Positions 25,494-34,382 of a stretch of DNA of 64,000 nt are shown here, piece by piece. The notes beneath the pieces are model-generated. The model searched no databases. It was not told the origin of the DNA and saw only the letters and a list, made by a program, of their open reading frames with translations. Source of the DNA: Deltaproteobacteria bacterium (GTDB taxonomy: Bacteria; Desulfobacterota; Desulfobacteria; Desulfobacterales; UBA5852); the NCBI GenBank assembly GCA_020444045.1, contig JAHLLS010000007.1:62001-126000 (forward strand), read 5' to 3'. Within the stretch, counting starts at the first letter, position 1. Each line of letters starts with the position of its first letter. The translations under genes were made by a program, and so were the position numbers.

Positions 25494-26747
25494 TCAGCTA
25501 TCATCACGAAATCCCTGGATGACCCAGACCGGGTTAATGGCCTGCATGCGATCACTGTCCCCCAATGGCTGGCTGCGGCTCACCTGAACCTGCACCACGT
25601 CGGTGGTCAACCCATGATCCCGCAGGCACCGGACCGTATCATGCAGACTGTCCATGAGGACAGTGTTAACGACCACGACGCCGCTTCTCGTCAGGCGCTG
25701 ACAAACAATGGCAATGGTTTCGGTCAAATTCCGACCGCCCCCGCCGATAAAGACACGATCGGGGTCGGGCAGCCGCGACAGGCCCTGTGGTAAAACCGCT
25801 TGCACGACCTCCATATGGGGAACGCCAAAGCGATCCCGATTGGCAAGAATTTGGGCAATCCGATCCGGATTTTTTTCCACGGCCCAGATCTGTCCGCCCG
25901 GCATGAGCAGTGAGGCCTCGATCGAAACCGCGCCGCTGCCGGCACCCAGATCCCACAAAACCTGTTGCGGCATCGGGCGCAGGCGGGATAGGGAGACAGC
26001 CCGAATTTCTGTTTTGGTAATCAAGCCCCCTTGATGATCGAAGGCCGATTCCGGCATCCCCAGATGCAGTGGCGGAAATGTCCTATCCTCGTGCGTCATT
26101 TTCTTGAGAATGACCATGTTGGGGGTATTAAAATCTTCTGCGTCTATTGATTCCGGTGTATGCCAGGAAATCCGTTCGTCGGCAGACCCCATGCGTTCAA
26201 AAACCCCGATCTGGATATCCGGGATCCGGCAGCGGCGTAAGAACCCCCCCAGCCATTGCGGTGAAGAAGTCGGATCCGTAAACACCGCCAGACGATCCGT
26301 CGTACGAAGGGCCTTTTCCAGTTGGTCTTCCGGGCGGCGGCCATGCAGGCTGACCACCTGCACGTCCTGCCAGGGTTCCCCCAGACGGGCAAAGGCCGCT
26401 GCCACCGACGTGATGTTGGGATGGATCCGGACTAGGTCACGCCCCAGCGATCGCACCAGATAGGCCCCAACGCCATAGTAGAGCGGGTCTCCCGAAGCCA
26501 GGACGACGATGCGTTCCCTTGAGTGTCGCTTGTTGATGATGTCAACCAGCCCCTTTAAATCGGCGGTCACTTCATGCGTATCCGGAACCCGGTCTTTAAA
26601 GGACGACAGATGGCGCCGGCCGCCCACCAGAAGATCCGCCGCCTCTATCAGGCGTAGATGGGCCGGCGTCAGGTCATCCGGGGACATCCCCATGCCGATA
26701 ACATCGACAGGATATGGCCCTACCGCTTTTCGGGGTGTGCTTTCCAT
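25494..26747 (-). CDS. cbiET: Fused cobalt-precorrin-7 methyltransferase / decarboxylase CbiET
   Basis: A 417-residue fusion. Residues 1 to about 210 form the CbiE tetrapyrrole methylase (VDVIGMGMSPDDLTPAHL, LVGGRRHLSSF, LASGDPLYYGVGAYL). Residues from about 215 form the CbiT methyltransferase with the SAM loop WDLGAGSGAVSIEASLL and AVEKNPDRIAQILANR, then DRVFIGGGGR. Together they methylate C5 and C15 and decarboxylate the C12 acetate side chain. The fused arrangement is common in deltaproteobacteria and in CobL of aerobes. Confidence 0.95.
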   Translation of the reverse strand: MESTPRKAVGPYPVDVIGMGMSPDDLTPAHLRLIEAADLLVGGRRHLSSFKDRVPDTHEVTADLKGLVDIINKRHSRERIVVLASGDPLYYGVGAYLVRSLGRDLVRIHPNITSVAAAFARLGEPWQDVQVVSLHGRRPEDQLEKALRTTDRLAVFTDPTSSPQWLGGFLRRCRIPDIQIGVFERMGSADERISWHTPESIDAEDFNTPNMVILKKMTHEDRTFPPLHLGMPESAFDHQGGLITKTEIRAVSLSRLRPMPQQVLWDLGAGSGAVSIEASLLMPGGQIWAVEKNPDRIAQILANRDRFGVPHMEVVQAVLPQGLSRLPDPDRVFIGGGGRNLTETIAIVCQRLTRSGVVVVNTVLMDSLHDTVRCLRDHGLTTDVVQVQVSRSQPLGDSDRMQAINPVWVIQGFRDDS

Positions 26748-26798
26748 TTTGTTATCGGAATGTTGTAATATTTTAGATAAAGTAATGGTTGAAATAAT

Positions 26799-27899
26799 TT
26801 ACAGTTCGGAATCGTAAACGATGGCCCCCTGATAATCGAAAATCATACTTCTGACCATTAGTTTTTCTCCGGCAAAGGCCGTCGCGTGGGTAACGATCCC
26901 CTGCCCTACCCTGGCGATTATGGCCGGGTGGCCATCACCCAACAGGTCGAAAGCATGTCGGGCCGTGTTGGCATTTCGAACGGCCGCCGCCAGCTGGATC
27001 TGTCCGGTCAATTCTTCCGTCCAGTCGGCCAGCCGGTCCAGCAGAAGCGTCGATCGGGCGGCATGTGTGTGCGGCACGCCCATTGACATTTTTACAGCCT
27101 TGCCGAAAAAAACAGCCAGTATAACGCGCTTAAAAGCCATTTCGGCGGCGGTGGTCAACGCGAATTGAAAATAATCGCCGATCTGGACGAATTGCTCTTC
27201 GGCCAAATCGGGGAATCGGTTTTGGCTGTGGCGCTCACTGCGGCGCCCGGTGGTCATGACCACCGGGTCCCGTCCCGACGCTTTGGCAACCGAGAGAGCC
27301 GATCGGATGGTGGCGGTATAGGCGTCGTGGGACAGCGGTTTTACTATACCGGTCGTGCCTAAAATGGAAATCCCCCCGACGATCCCGAGGCGGGCGTTGA
27401 GGGTCTTGCGGGCCAACTGCGCGCCATCCGGAACGAACACTTCGACATCAATGGTCATGGGCGGCGCATGGCTGCCCAGCACTTGCCGGACAGCGGTTTG
27501 AATCATACGCTGGGGACCCGAATTGATGGCCGGCTCCCCCAGCGGCACTTCGAGCCCCGGCTTGGTGACGCGTCCGACCCCTTTGCCGCCGCGGATCAGC
27601 ACGACAGCATCACTTCCCGGCAGGATTGCGGTCGATGTGACGGTCACCGTTGCGCCGATTTCCGCACGATGCGTCACATCGGGATCATCTCCGGCATCTT
27701 TGATGACGGTTGCACGGGCCACATTGCGGGATAAACGATCCAGGCGATGGACCGGGATGACAACGCTGCCTTCACTCAGGAAATCGATCCGAACGGTTTG
27801 GGGTATTTCCTCACGTAGCAATGCCAGTAAAGCGGCTTTGGCGGCGGCCGCAGCGGCCGTCCCGGTGGTAAAGCCGCTCCGTAATCGTTTGTTGGCCAT
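26799..27899 (-). CDS. cbiD: Cobalt-precorrin-5B C1-methyltransferase CbiD
   Basis: A 366-residue SAM-dependent enzyme that methylates C1 in the anaerobic pathway, replacing the unrelated aerobic CobF. The N-terminal signature RSGFTTGTAAAAAAKAA is exact for the family. Further marks are VLIRGGKGVGRVTKPGLEVPLGEPAIN, the ISILGTTGIVKPLS segment and MGVPHTHAARS. The ATG at 27899 is preceded by GGTTGGTGG. Longer readings add unconserved residues. Its presence is good evidence for oxygen-independent cobamide synthesis. Confidence 0.96.
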   Translation of the reverse strand: MANKRLRSGFTTGTAAAAAAKAALLALLREEIPQTVRIDFLSEGSVVIPVHRLDRLSRNVARATVIKDAGDDPDVTHRAEIGATVTVTSTAILPGSDAVVLIRGGKGVGRVTKPGLEVPLGEPAINSGPQRMIQTAVRQVLGSHAPPMTIDVEVFVPDGAQLARKTLNARLGIVGGISILGTTGIVKPLSHDAYTATIRSALSVAKASGRDPVVMTTGRRSERHSQNRFPDLAEEQFVQIGDYFQFALTTAAEMAFKRVILAVFFGKAVKMSMGVPHTHAARSTLLLDRLADWTEELTGQIQLAAAVRNANTARHAFDLLGDGHPAIIARVGQGIVTHATAFAGEKLMVRSMIFDYQGAIVYDSEL

Positions 27900-28004
27900 A
27901 TCCACCAACCATTTCCCTGATGCTCTTCCGCAATGCACTCACGGATTGAGATATCAACCCGCGTAATATCCGGTATGGATTCATTTCCGTAAACTGGGTC
28001 GCTA

Positions 28005-28622
28005 TCAGGATTTTGCCAGAGCCAGTAAAATGAGCGCATTGACGACACTTGCGGCAATATTGGAGCCGCCTTTGCGGCCCACATTGCTGATGAAGGGAAT
28101 GTTCATTTCCACTAACAGTGCTTTGGATTCCGCGGCGTTGACAAATCCCACCGGCAACCCGATCACCAAGGCAGGCGTGGCCTTCCCGGACCGGATGAGT
28201 TCCATCAACCGTAGGAGCGCCGTGGGTGCGTTGCCAACGACATAAAGCCCGTCCCGCATCATGGGAATCGCCGCATCCACCGCAGCCATGGCCCGCGTGC
28301 AACCGGAATCCCGTGCGGCATGGGCCACGGTGGGATCGTCGATCAGACATTCCAGGGATCCTCCAAACCGAAGGATGGCGCTTTTCCGGATCCCGGCCCT
28401 GGCCATATTGGTGTCGGTGACCACGTTGCGCCCGTTCATGATGGCCTGTACCCCGGCTTTCACGGCGTCGGCGTGAAAACGAACATTGGTCAGGTAATCG
28501 AAATCGGCGCTGGTATGGATCATCCGGCGCACGATGGTCCACTGGTCTTCCGGAAACCCATGATTTCCGGCTTCCTGTTCGATAATGGTAAAACTGAGGG
28601 CCTCGATTTCAGCCGGCGTCAT
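28005..28622 (-). CDS. cbiC: Cobalt-precorrin-8 methylmutase CbiC
   Basis: A 205-residue enzyme that moves the methyl group from C11 to C12, giving cobyrinate. The marks are RRMIHTSADFDYLTNVRF with the catalytic His near residue 40, VVTDTNMARAGIRK, VVGNAPTALLRLMELI, and the C-terminal FISNVGRKGGSNIAAS. The ATG overlaps the cbiA stop by four bases (ATGA), which indicates coupled translation. AAGGA stands upstream inside cbiA. Confidence 0.95.
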   Translation of the reverse strand: MTPAEIEALSFTIIEQEAGNHGFPEDQWTIVRRMIHTSADFDYLTNVRFHADAVKAGVQAIMNGRNVVTDTNMARAGIRKSAILRFGGSLECLIDDPTVAHAARDSGCTRAMAAVDAAIPMMRDGLYVVGNAPTALLRLMELIRSGKATPALVIGLPVGFVNAAESKALLVEMNIPFISNVGRKGGSNIAASVVNALILLALAKS

Positions 28623-30010
28623 CGTCGTTGGATCCTTTCTTCCCGAAACAGGCGGCAACTCGCCACGAAGTGTCTGGCCATATCGGGATTGCTGCCAAAA
28701 TGCAAGTGGATATAGCTGCCCAAGGTTTTGCGGATCCGATAACCTTCGCTCGATTGGGCCGCACCGGAACGCGGGGTCACGGCGTAGATGCTGGCAATGC
28801 TGCTGTCGGTTGCGGACAATTCCGAATAGTGAAATTCATGCCCTCGTCCCACAAGGCCTGCCGGTCCCAATGGCGATGGTGCGGTGAGTTGGATTTCCCG
28901 ATAGCCGAGCGCCTTGCGACGGGTCAGCATGCGGGTACCGAAAGGAAAACAGCCGGCCATGGGATAAGTCTGGTCATCCAGGTCGGTCAGATGATCACAG
29001 AGATACATGAAGCCACCGCATTCCGCATAAATCGGCATATTCGACTGGCTGCAGCCCCTTACGGCTGTCCTTAAGGGGCTGTTTGACGCAAGCAAAGCCG
29101 CGTACAACTCAGGATAGCCGCCGCCAAAATACACCCCGTCGAGGTCTTCCGGTAACGTGCCATCAGTCAACGGCGAGAAGAAAATGATTTCGGCGCCGAA
29201 ATCCTCCATGAGTTCCAGATTGTCAGGGTAGTAAAAGCAGAAGGCCGCGTCCCGTGCGACCCCAATGCGGACCCGATCGATGTTTTTTCCACCCGCAGCG
29301 ACCAAGGGGCGGCCACTGGCGCGCGGTGCCTCTAAAGTGGCCAGCAAGCCGTCCATGGAAATGTGCGTTTCAATCAGTTGGGCCAGCCGTGTGATCTTTT
29401 CTTTTTCCAGGGGATGATCGTCGGCCGTGTGCAGTCCCAAATGGCGTTCGGGAATCTCGATGGATGCATCTCGGGGAATGCCGCCCAGACAGGGCATCGC
29501 CACATGCCCTTCCAGGGCTTCCTCCAGGTAGGTCAGATGCCGCGCACTGCCGATGCGGTTGAAGACGACACCGGCAAATCGGACCCCGGGGTCAAAACGT
29601 TCGAAACCCTGCACGAGAGCAGCGGCGCTGCGGGCCATGCTGCGGGCATCCACAACCAATACAACCGGCAGGTTGAGCCATTTGGCCATCTGGGCGGTGG
29701 AGCCGGCCTCACTGCGTCCATCGTAACCGTCATAGAGCCCCATTACCCCCTCAACCACGGCCAAGTCAGCTTTTTGGCGGCACCGGTCAAAGAGTGTCTG
29801 GTTGTAGTCTCTGGTCAGCATCCAGCCATCCAGATTACGGCTGGCGGCACCCGTAACCCGGGTGTGATGGCCGGGGTCGATAAAATCCGGCCCAATTTTA
29901 AAAGGCGCCAGGCGGTAGCCCCGTGCCGACAAGGCTGCCATAAAAGCCAGAGTCAACGTGGTTTTACCGCTGCCGCTGGACGTGCCCGCAATGATGAAAC
30001 CGTTTGACAT
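28619..30010 (-). CDS. cbiA: Cobyrinate a,c-diamide synthase CbiA
   Basis: A 463-residue glutamine amidotransferase that amidates carboxylates a and c of cobyrinate. The N-terminal ATP domain shows IIAGTSSGSGKTTLTLAF, FKIGPDFIDPGHH and VVEGVMGLYDGYDG. The C-terminal glutaminase has YFGGGYPELYAALL, the nucleophile Cys in YAECGGFMYL, and GRGHEFHYSE. The frame stays open for another 109 codons upstream, but the ATG at 30010 gives the normal start with GGGG ahead. It is the first gene of the cobamide run. Confidence 0.95.
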   Translation of the reverse strand: MSNGFIIAGTSSGSGKTTLTLAFMAALSARGYRLAPFKIGPDFIDPGHHTRVTGAASRNLDGWMLTRDYNQTLFDRCRQKADLAVVEGVMGLYDGYDGRSEAGSTAQMAKWLNLPVVLVVDARSMARSAAALVQGFERFDPGVRFAGVVFNRIGSARHLTYLEEALEGHVAMPCLGGIPRDASIEIPERHLGLHTADDHPLEKEKITRLAQLIETHISMDGLLATLEAPRASGRPLVAAGGKNIDRVRIGVARDAAFCFYYPDNLELMEDFGAEIIFFSPLTDGTLPEDLDGVYFGGGYPELYAALLASNSPLRTAVRGCSQSNMPIYAECGGFMYLCDHLTDLDDQTYPMAGCFPFGTRMLTRRKALGYREIQLTAPSPLGPAGLVGRGHEFHYSELSATDSSIASIYAVTPRSGAAQSSEGYRIRKTLGSYIHLHFGSNPDMARHFVASCRLFREERIQRR

Positions 30011-30363
30011 CGAACCCCATTCTTTCAGACCGTGCCATATGGCATAGGGATGTGCATGGCATCCATCTTGTGCGCTTTCATCCCCTTGCAATTTTTCCCA
30101 TTCGGTATTGAAAACCCCGCTACTATACCCTCCACCAGAATCGATTGGCAAGGGCATAGCCATGGATAAATCCTTGTTCCCTCGCGTTTTACGTGGCGAT
30201 AAAGAGAAAGGGTGTTTGTTGTTGCACATGGATTTATTATCCATTAAATACAGTACGTTGATTTTTATTGCGTCACATAGCGGGTAATGTGCGTTTTTGT
30301 GTCGCAATAGGTGATGACACAAGAGCATGGCATGCACTGTTTATAGGGAGCAAAAGGAGCGCA
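30011..30363. promoter_or_regulatory. Divergent region between cbiA and cysQ, with short ATGGAT repeats
   Basis: These 353 bases drive two opposite gene runs. The part near 30228-30244 is an inverted repeat, ATGGAT with a five-base spacer and ATCCAT. A related motif, ATGGATAAATCC, stands at 30162-30173. Both could be protein-binding sites for the cobamide run. I looked for the conserved blocks of the cobalamin riboswitch on the minus strand and did not find a convincing set. The cysQ side ends with AAAAGGAGC before its ATG. Confidence 0.4.
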
Positions 30364-31206
30364 ATGGGACCATTGCTTTATCAGGCAATTGAAGCGGCCA
30401 TTGAGGCCGGCCAGGCCATTTTAAAAATATATAAAACTGATTTTACCGTTGCGCACAAACCGGACCAATCACCGTTGACGCTGGCCGATTCTGAATCCCA
30501 CCGGATCATTGTCGAACAGCTGGAAACCACCGATTTCCCGATTCTGAGTGAGGAAGGCCGTCAACTTCCCTACAAAAAACGCCAAGCCTGGAACACCTTC
30601 TGGTTGTTGGACCCGTTGGATGGAACAAAAGAGTTCGTCAAACGCAATGGTGAGTTCACGGTCAATATCGCGCTGATTACCTACGGAAAGCCAGTTATGG
30701 GCGTCATTTATGTACCGGTGGCCGATGTTCTTTATTTCGGCACCACACAAAACGGTGCCTATAAAATGGAGGCGGCCGCTGGCCGTTTGGCAGCGCTGCC
30801 GATTATTGCCGAAAACAAGCACCGTCCGATATCCGAATTGTGCGCTTCGGCTGAACGCCTCCCCTTGCCATCGCCGAAGCGGTTCACCGTGGTTGGCAGC
30901 CGATCGCACAGCACGCCGGACGTTGATGCCATTGTTGAAAAATTGAAGATCATGCACGGTGAGGTCGATTTGATTCCAGCCGGCAGCTCACTGAAGATCT
31001 GCATGGTGGCCGAAGGACGTGCACAACTCTATCCGCGCACCGGCCCCACAATGGAATGGGATACAGCTGCCGGCCAGGCGATTGCCGAGGCGGCCGGGGC
31101 TGAAATGGTGGTATTTGATTCGGGGGAACCCATGCGTTACAATAAAGAAAATTTACGCAACCCCTGGTTCATCGTCAAGGCTAGGGGAATTGAGTTTGAT
31201 GTATAA
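30364..31206 (+). CDS. cysQ: 3'(2'),5'-bisphosphate nucleotidase CysQ
   Basis: A 280-residue inositol-monophosphatase-fold enzyme. It removes the 3'-phosphate from PAP, the inhibitory by-product of sulfotransfer from PAPS. The metal-site motifs are LSEEGRQ near residue 65, FWLLDPLDGTKEFVKR near residue 85, and PTMEWDTAAGQAIAEAAG near residue 230. These follow the usual E, DPxDGT and WDxAA pattern. AAGGAG lies five bases before the ATG. It is followed by the sulfurylase/APS kinase fusion, so it probably recycles PAP made by sulfotransferases using that PAPS. Confidence 0.93.
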   Translation: MGPLLYQAIEAAIEAGQAILKIYKTDFTVAHKPDQSPLTLADSESHRIIVEQLETTDFPILSEEGRQLPYKKRQAWNTFWLLDPLDGTKEFVKRNGEFTVNIALITYGKPVMGVIYVPVADVLYFGTTQNGAYKMEAAAGRLAALPIIAENKHRPISELCASAERLPLPSPKRFTVVGSRSHSTPDVDAIVEKLKIMHGEVDLIPAGSSLKICMVAEGRAQLYPRTGPTMEWDTAAGQAIAEAAGAEMVVFDSGEPMRYNKENLRNPWFIVKARGIEFDV

Positions 31207-31284
31207 CATCAACCAGTGCCCTGACATCGCCAGCGCCTGAAATATTGGTGCGCCGATTCTAATCGCTTCCGGAGCTACCGACCT

Positions 31285-32979
31285 ATGCCCCCTGTTGCTT
31301 CTCTTGTGAATCTCGTCGTTGACGAGGAGCGTCGCCGCCTGCTCAAAGACCTGTCGTTCAGTCTGCCGGATATTTCCCTGAACGAGCGTCAGCTCTGCGA
31401 TCTGGAGCTCCTTGCCACCGGCGTCTTTTCCCCGCTGGACGGTTTCATGACCCGTTCGGACTACGAATCCGTGCTGGACCGCATGCGCTTGCAGGACGGA
31501 ACCCTGTGGCCTTTGCCCATCACCCTCGATGTCTCGGAAACCACGGTGAAACACCTGGAAACCGGGCAGTCCGTTGCCCTGCGCGACCCCGAGGGGTTTC
31601 TCCTGGCCATCCTGCACATCGATGAAATATGGCCTTTGGATCGCGAAAAAGAAGCTCAGCGGGTATATGGCACCACCGACACCCACCACCCCGGGGTACA
31701 TTATCTTTATCACCGCAGCGGCGACTATTGTGTCGGCGGCAAGCTGGAGGTGCTTAACCCGCCCCTGCGTTTTGATTTCAAACAGAACCGTTTAACGCCC
31801 GGCGAAGTTCGGGAGATATATAAGAAACTGGGCTGGAAAAGGATTGTCGGGTTCCAGACACGCCACCCCATCCATCGTCCCCATTTCGAAATGACACTGC
31901 ATGCCATGCGGCAGGCCAATGCCAACTTGCTGCTCTTGCCCATTGTGGGCATGACCAAGCCGGGTGATTTCGATCATTACACACGGGTGCGCTGCCACAA
32001 ACTCATCGGCCATCACTACCCGCCGGACAGCCATATCCTCAACCTTTTGCCCCTGGCCATGCGCATGGCCGGCCCCCGGGAAGCGCTGCTACATGCCATC
32101 ATTGCCCGCAATTTCGGGTGCACGCACTTTATTGTGGGGCATGACCATGCCGGCCCCGGCAAAGATGCAAAGGGACACGATTATTATCCGGCCGAAGCGG
32201 CACGCCAAACGGCCGAAGAGTTATCGGATGAAATTGGCATCGACATTATTTCCCTCAATGAAATGGTCTATCTGCCGTTCGAAGATGAATTCCGTTTCAG
32301 TGACCATATTCCCGAAGGCACTCAAACCATTTCGATGAGCGGTACCGATATCCGGGGTCGGATCGGGTCCGGCAAACGCATTCCCGCATGGATAACGTTT
32401 CCCGAGGTGATTGCCGAACTGCGACGTTCCTTCCCGCCGCCGCGTCGCCGGGGGTTTACCGTGTTTATGACGGGCCTTTCGGGGGCCGGCAAGTCCACCA
32501 TCGCGCAAGTGCTCTTTTCCAAATTTCTCGAAAAAGGCGACCGCCCGGTAAGCCTGCTGGATGGCGATATCGTGCGGCGCAATTTATCCAGCAAATTGAC
32601 CTTTTCCAAAGAGGACCGGGATATCAATGTGCGGCGCATCGGATTTGTGGCCAGTGAAATTACCAAAAATCGCGGTATTGCCATATGCGCGCCCATCGCA
32701 CCTTATGAAATAACGCGTCGCGAAATCCGCCAGGTCATCGAGGCATATGGCGGATTTTTCGAAGTCCACGTGGCCACCCCCTTGGAAACCTGTGAGAAGC
32801 GCGACCGCAAGGGCATGTACGCCAAGGCCCGGGCTGGCCTGATCAAAGGCTTTACCGGGGTGGATGACCCTTATGAAGCACCGCAACATCCGGAAGTGGT
32901 CGTGGACACCACAGAGCTGACCCCTGATGAGGCCGCCCAGCGAATTCTTATCGTTCTCGGGCAACAGGGGTATATATGA
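31285..32979 (+). CDS. Bifunctional sulfate adenylyltransferase / adenylylsulfate kinase, with altered sulfurylase motifs
   Basis: A 564-residue fusion. Residues 1 to about 385 are ATP sulfurylase, making APS from sulfate and ATP; residues about 390 to 564 are APS kinase, making PAPS. The kinase P-loop GLSGAGKST, the DGDIVRRNLSS segment and IAPYEITRR look normal. In the sulfurylase, the usual QTRNPxHRAH reads QTRHPIHRPH (191-200), and the usual GRDHAGPG reads GHDHAGPG (285-292). The conserved Asn and Arg are thus both His, confirmed in the codons. The rest of the domain, including MTKPGDFDHYTRVRC and SGTDIR, is intact. It lies between cysQ and ugd. The family call is firm; full sulfurylase activity is less certain. 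Confidence 0.92.
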   Translation: MPPVASLVNLVVDEERRRLLKDLSFSLPDISLNERQLCDLELLATGVFSPLDGFMTRSDYESVLDRMRLQDGTLWPLPITLDVSETTVKHLETGQSVALRDPEGFLLAILHIDEIWPLDREKEAQRVYGTTDTHHPGVHYLYHRSGDYCVGGKLEVLNPPLRFDFKQNRLTPGEVREIYKKLGWKRIVGFQTRHPIHRPHFEMTLHAMRQANANLLLLPIVGMTKPGDFDHYTRVRCHKLIGHHYPPDSHILNLLPLAMRMAGPREALLHAIIARNFGCTHFIVGHDHAGPGKDAKGHDYYPAEAARQTAEELSDEIGIDIISLNEMVYLPFEDEFRFSDHIPEGTQTISMSGTDIRGRIGSGKRIPAWITFPEVIAELRRSFPPPRRRGFTVFMTGLSGAGKSTIAQVLFSKFLEKGDRPVSLLDGDIVRRNLSSKLTFSKEDRDINVRRIGFVASEITKNRGIAICAPIAPYEITRREIRQVIEAYGGFFEVHVATPLETCEKRDRKGMYAKARAGLIKGFTGVDDPYEAPQHPEVVVDTTELTPDEAAQRILIVLGQQGYI

Positions 32980-33025
32980 TCAAAATTATGTTCTCCCATA
33001 ACATCGCACCCAACGGAGTTGATCT

Positions 33026-34372
33026 ATGAATCTTGCCGTCGTCGGAACCGGGTACGTCGGACTTGTTACAGCAGCCTGTTTTGCCGAAATGGGCAATGAG
33101 GTTTGTTGCATCGATATCAACCCTGACATCATCGATAATCTTAAAAACGGCCGTATCCATATCCACGAGCCCGGACTTGATGTCTTGGTCAAACGCAATA
33201 CCGAAGAAGGCCGCCTGACCTTTACGATCGACCTGACCGAGGGCATTTCCCAGGCGCTGTTCGTTTTCAATTGTGTGGGAACGCCCCCCCGTGCCGATGG
33301 GTCCTGCGACCTGTCCTTCGTACGGAACGTGGGTGAAAAAATCGGAAGCGTCCTCGAGGAATACAAGATCATTATCAACAAATCGACGGTGCCGGTGGGC
33401 ACAGCCGATGAGCTCAACGCGATTATCCGGCAGAAGCTGGCCGAACGCGGGGTCAAGGTCGAATACGATGTCGTCTCGAATCCGGAATTCCTCAAAGAAG
33501 GCGATGCCATCAACGACTTCATGAAGCCCGACCGCGTCATTGTGGGTACGGACAATATCCGCACCGCCAAACTGCTGGAAGCCCTCTATGCCCCGTTTGC
33601 CCGGAGCCGGGACAAACTGATGATCATGGGGGTCAAGAGCGCTGAATTGACCAAGTATGCTGCCAATTGCATGCTTGCCAGCAAGATCTCTTTCATCAAC
33701 GAAATCGCCAATATCTGTGAACGGGTCGGCGCGGATATCAAAGAAGTCCGCAACGGCATCGGTTCCGACCATCGCATCGGGTACAAGTTCATCTATCCCG
33801 GGGTGGGTTATGGGGGGTCCTGTTTTCCCAAGGACGTCAAGGCCCTTATTGCCACGGCCCAGGAGAACGGCTACCAACCCGAGCTGATCCGCGCCATCGA
33901 CAGCGTCAACCAACAACAGAAAAAACGGCTTTCTCAAAAAATTGCGGATTACTATGCGAACCAGGGGGGAGTAGCCGGGAAAACCCTGGCCTTGTGGGGT
34001 CTGGCCTTCAAGGCCAACACAGACGATATCCGTGAAGCCCCGGCCCTCGATATCATCGCCGATCTGACGGCCCAGGGCATGCGGATACAGGCCTACGACC
34101 CTGTTGCCGGTCCCAATGCGCATCAAACCCTGTCCGAAAACGATCTTGTGCATGTCGTGGATCAACAGTACGATGCATTGGACGGGGCTGATGCCCTGGC
34201 GGTGGTGACCGACTGGAACCAGTTCCGCAATCCGGATTTCGGGCGGATCAAGGAGCGGCTGACGGCCCCTATCATTTTTGACGGCCGCAACCTGTATTCC
34301 TTTGCGATGATTGCATCCCAGGGATTTGCCTACTTCAGCATCGGACGCCCCCAAATTCTCAAGGACCGCTAA
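33026..34372 (+). CDS. ugd: UDP-glucose 6-dehydrogenase
   Basis: A 448-residue NAD-dependent enzyme that oxidises UDP-glucose twice to UDP-glucuronate for surface polysaccharides. The Rossmann start is VVGTGYVGLVTAACFAEMG. Next come NKSTVPVGT, the SNPEFLKEGDAINDF block, the ELTKYAANCMLASKISFINE segment with catalytic Lys, and the active-site Cys in GYGGSCFPKD near residue 265. The C-terminal domain has GLAFKANTDDIREAPAL. GGAG precedes the ATG. Its place after PAPS synthesis suggests an acidic, possibly sulfated, glycan. Confidence 0.96.
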   Translation: MNLAVVGTGYVGLVTAACFAEMGNEVCCIDINPDIIDNLKNGRIHIHEPGLDVLVKRNTEEGRLTFTIDLTEGISQALFVFNCVGTPPRADGSCDLSFVRNVGEKIGSVLEEYKIIINKSTVPVGTADELNAIIRQKLAERGVKVEYDVVSNPEFLKEGDAINDFMKPDRVIVGTDNIRTAKLLEALYAPFARSRDKLMIMGVKSAELTKYAANCMLASKISFINEIANICERVGADIKEVRNGIGSDHRIGYKFIYPGVGYGGSCFPKDVKALIATAQENGYQPELIRAIDSVNQQQKKRLSQKIADYYANQGGVAGKTLALWGLAFKANTDDIREAPALDIIADLTAQGMRIQAYDPVAGPNAHQTLSENDLVHVVDQQYDALDGADALAVVTDWNQFRNPDFGRIKERLTAPIIFDGRNLYSFAMIASQGFAYFSIGRPQILKDR

Positions 34373-34382
34373 GGAACTATTC

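Noticed and set aside
30011..30337. Cobalamin riboswitch before cbiA
   Set aside because: A GGGAA-like stretch and an AGCGGGG segment are present, but the ordered blocks of the riboswitch core and the B12 box are not found on the minus strand. A covariance-model scan with RF00174 would decide.
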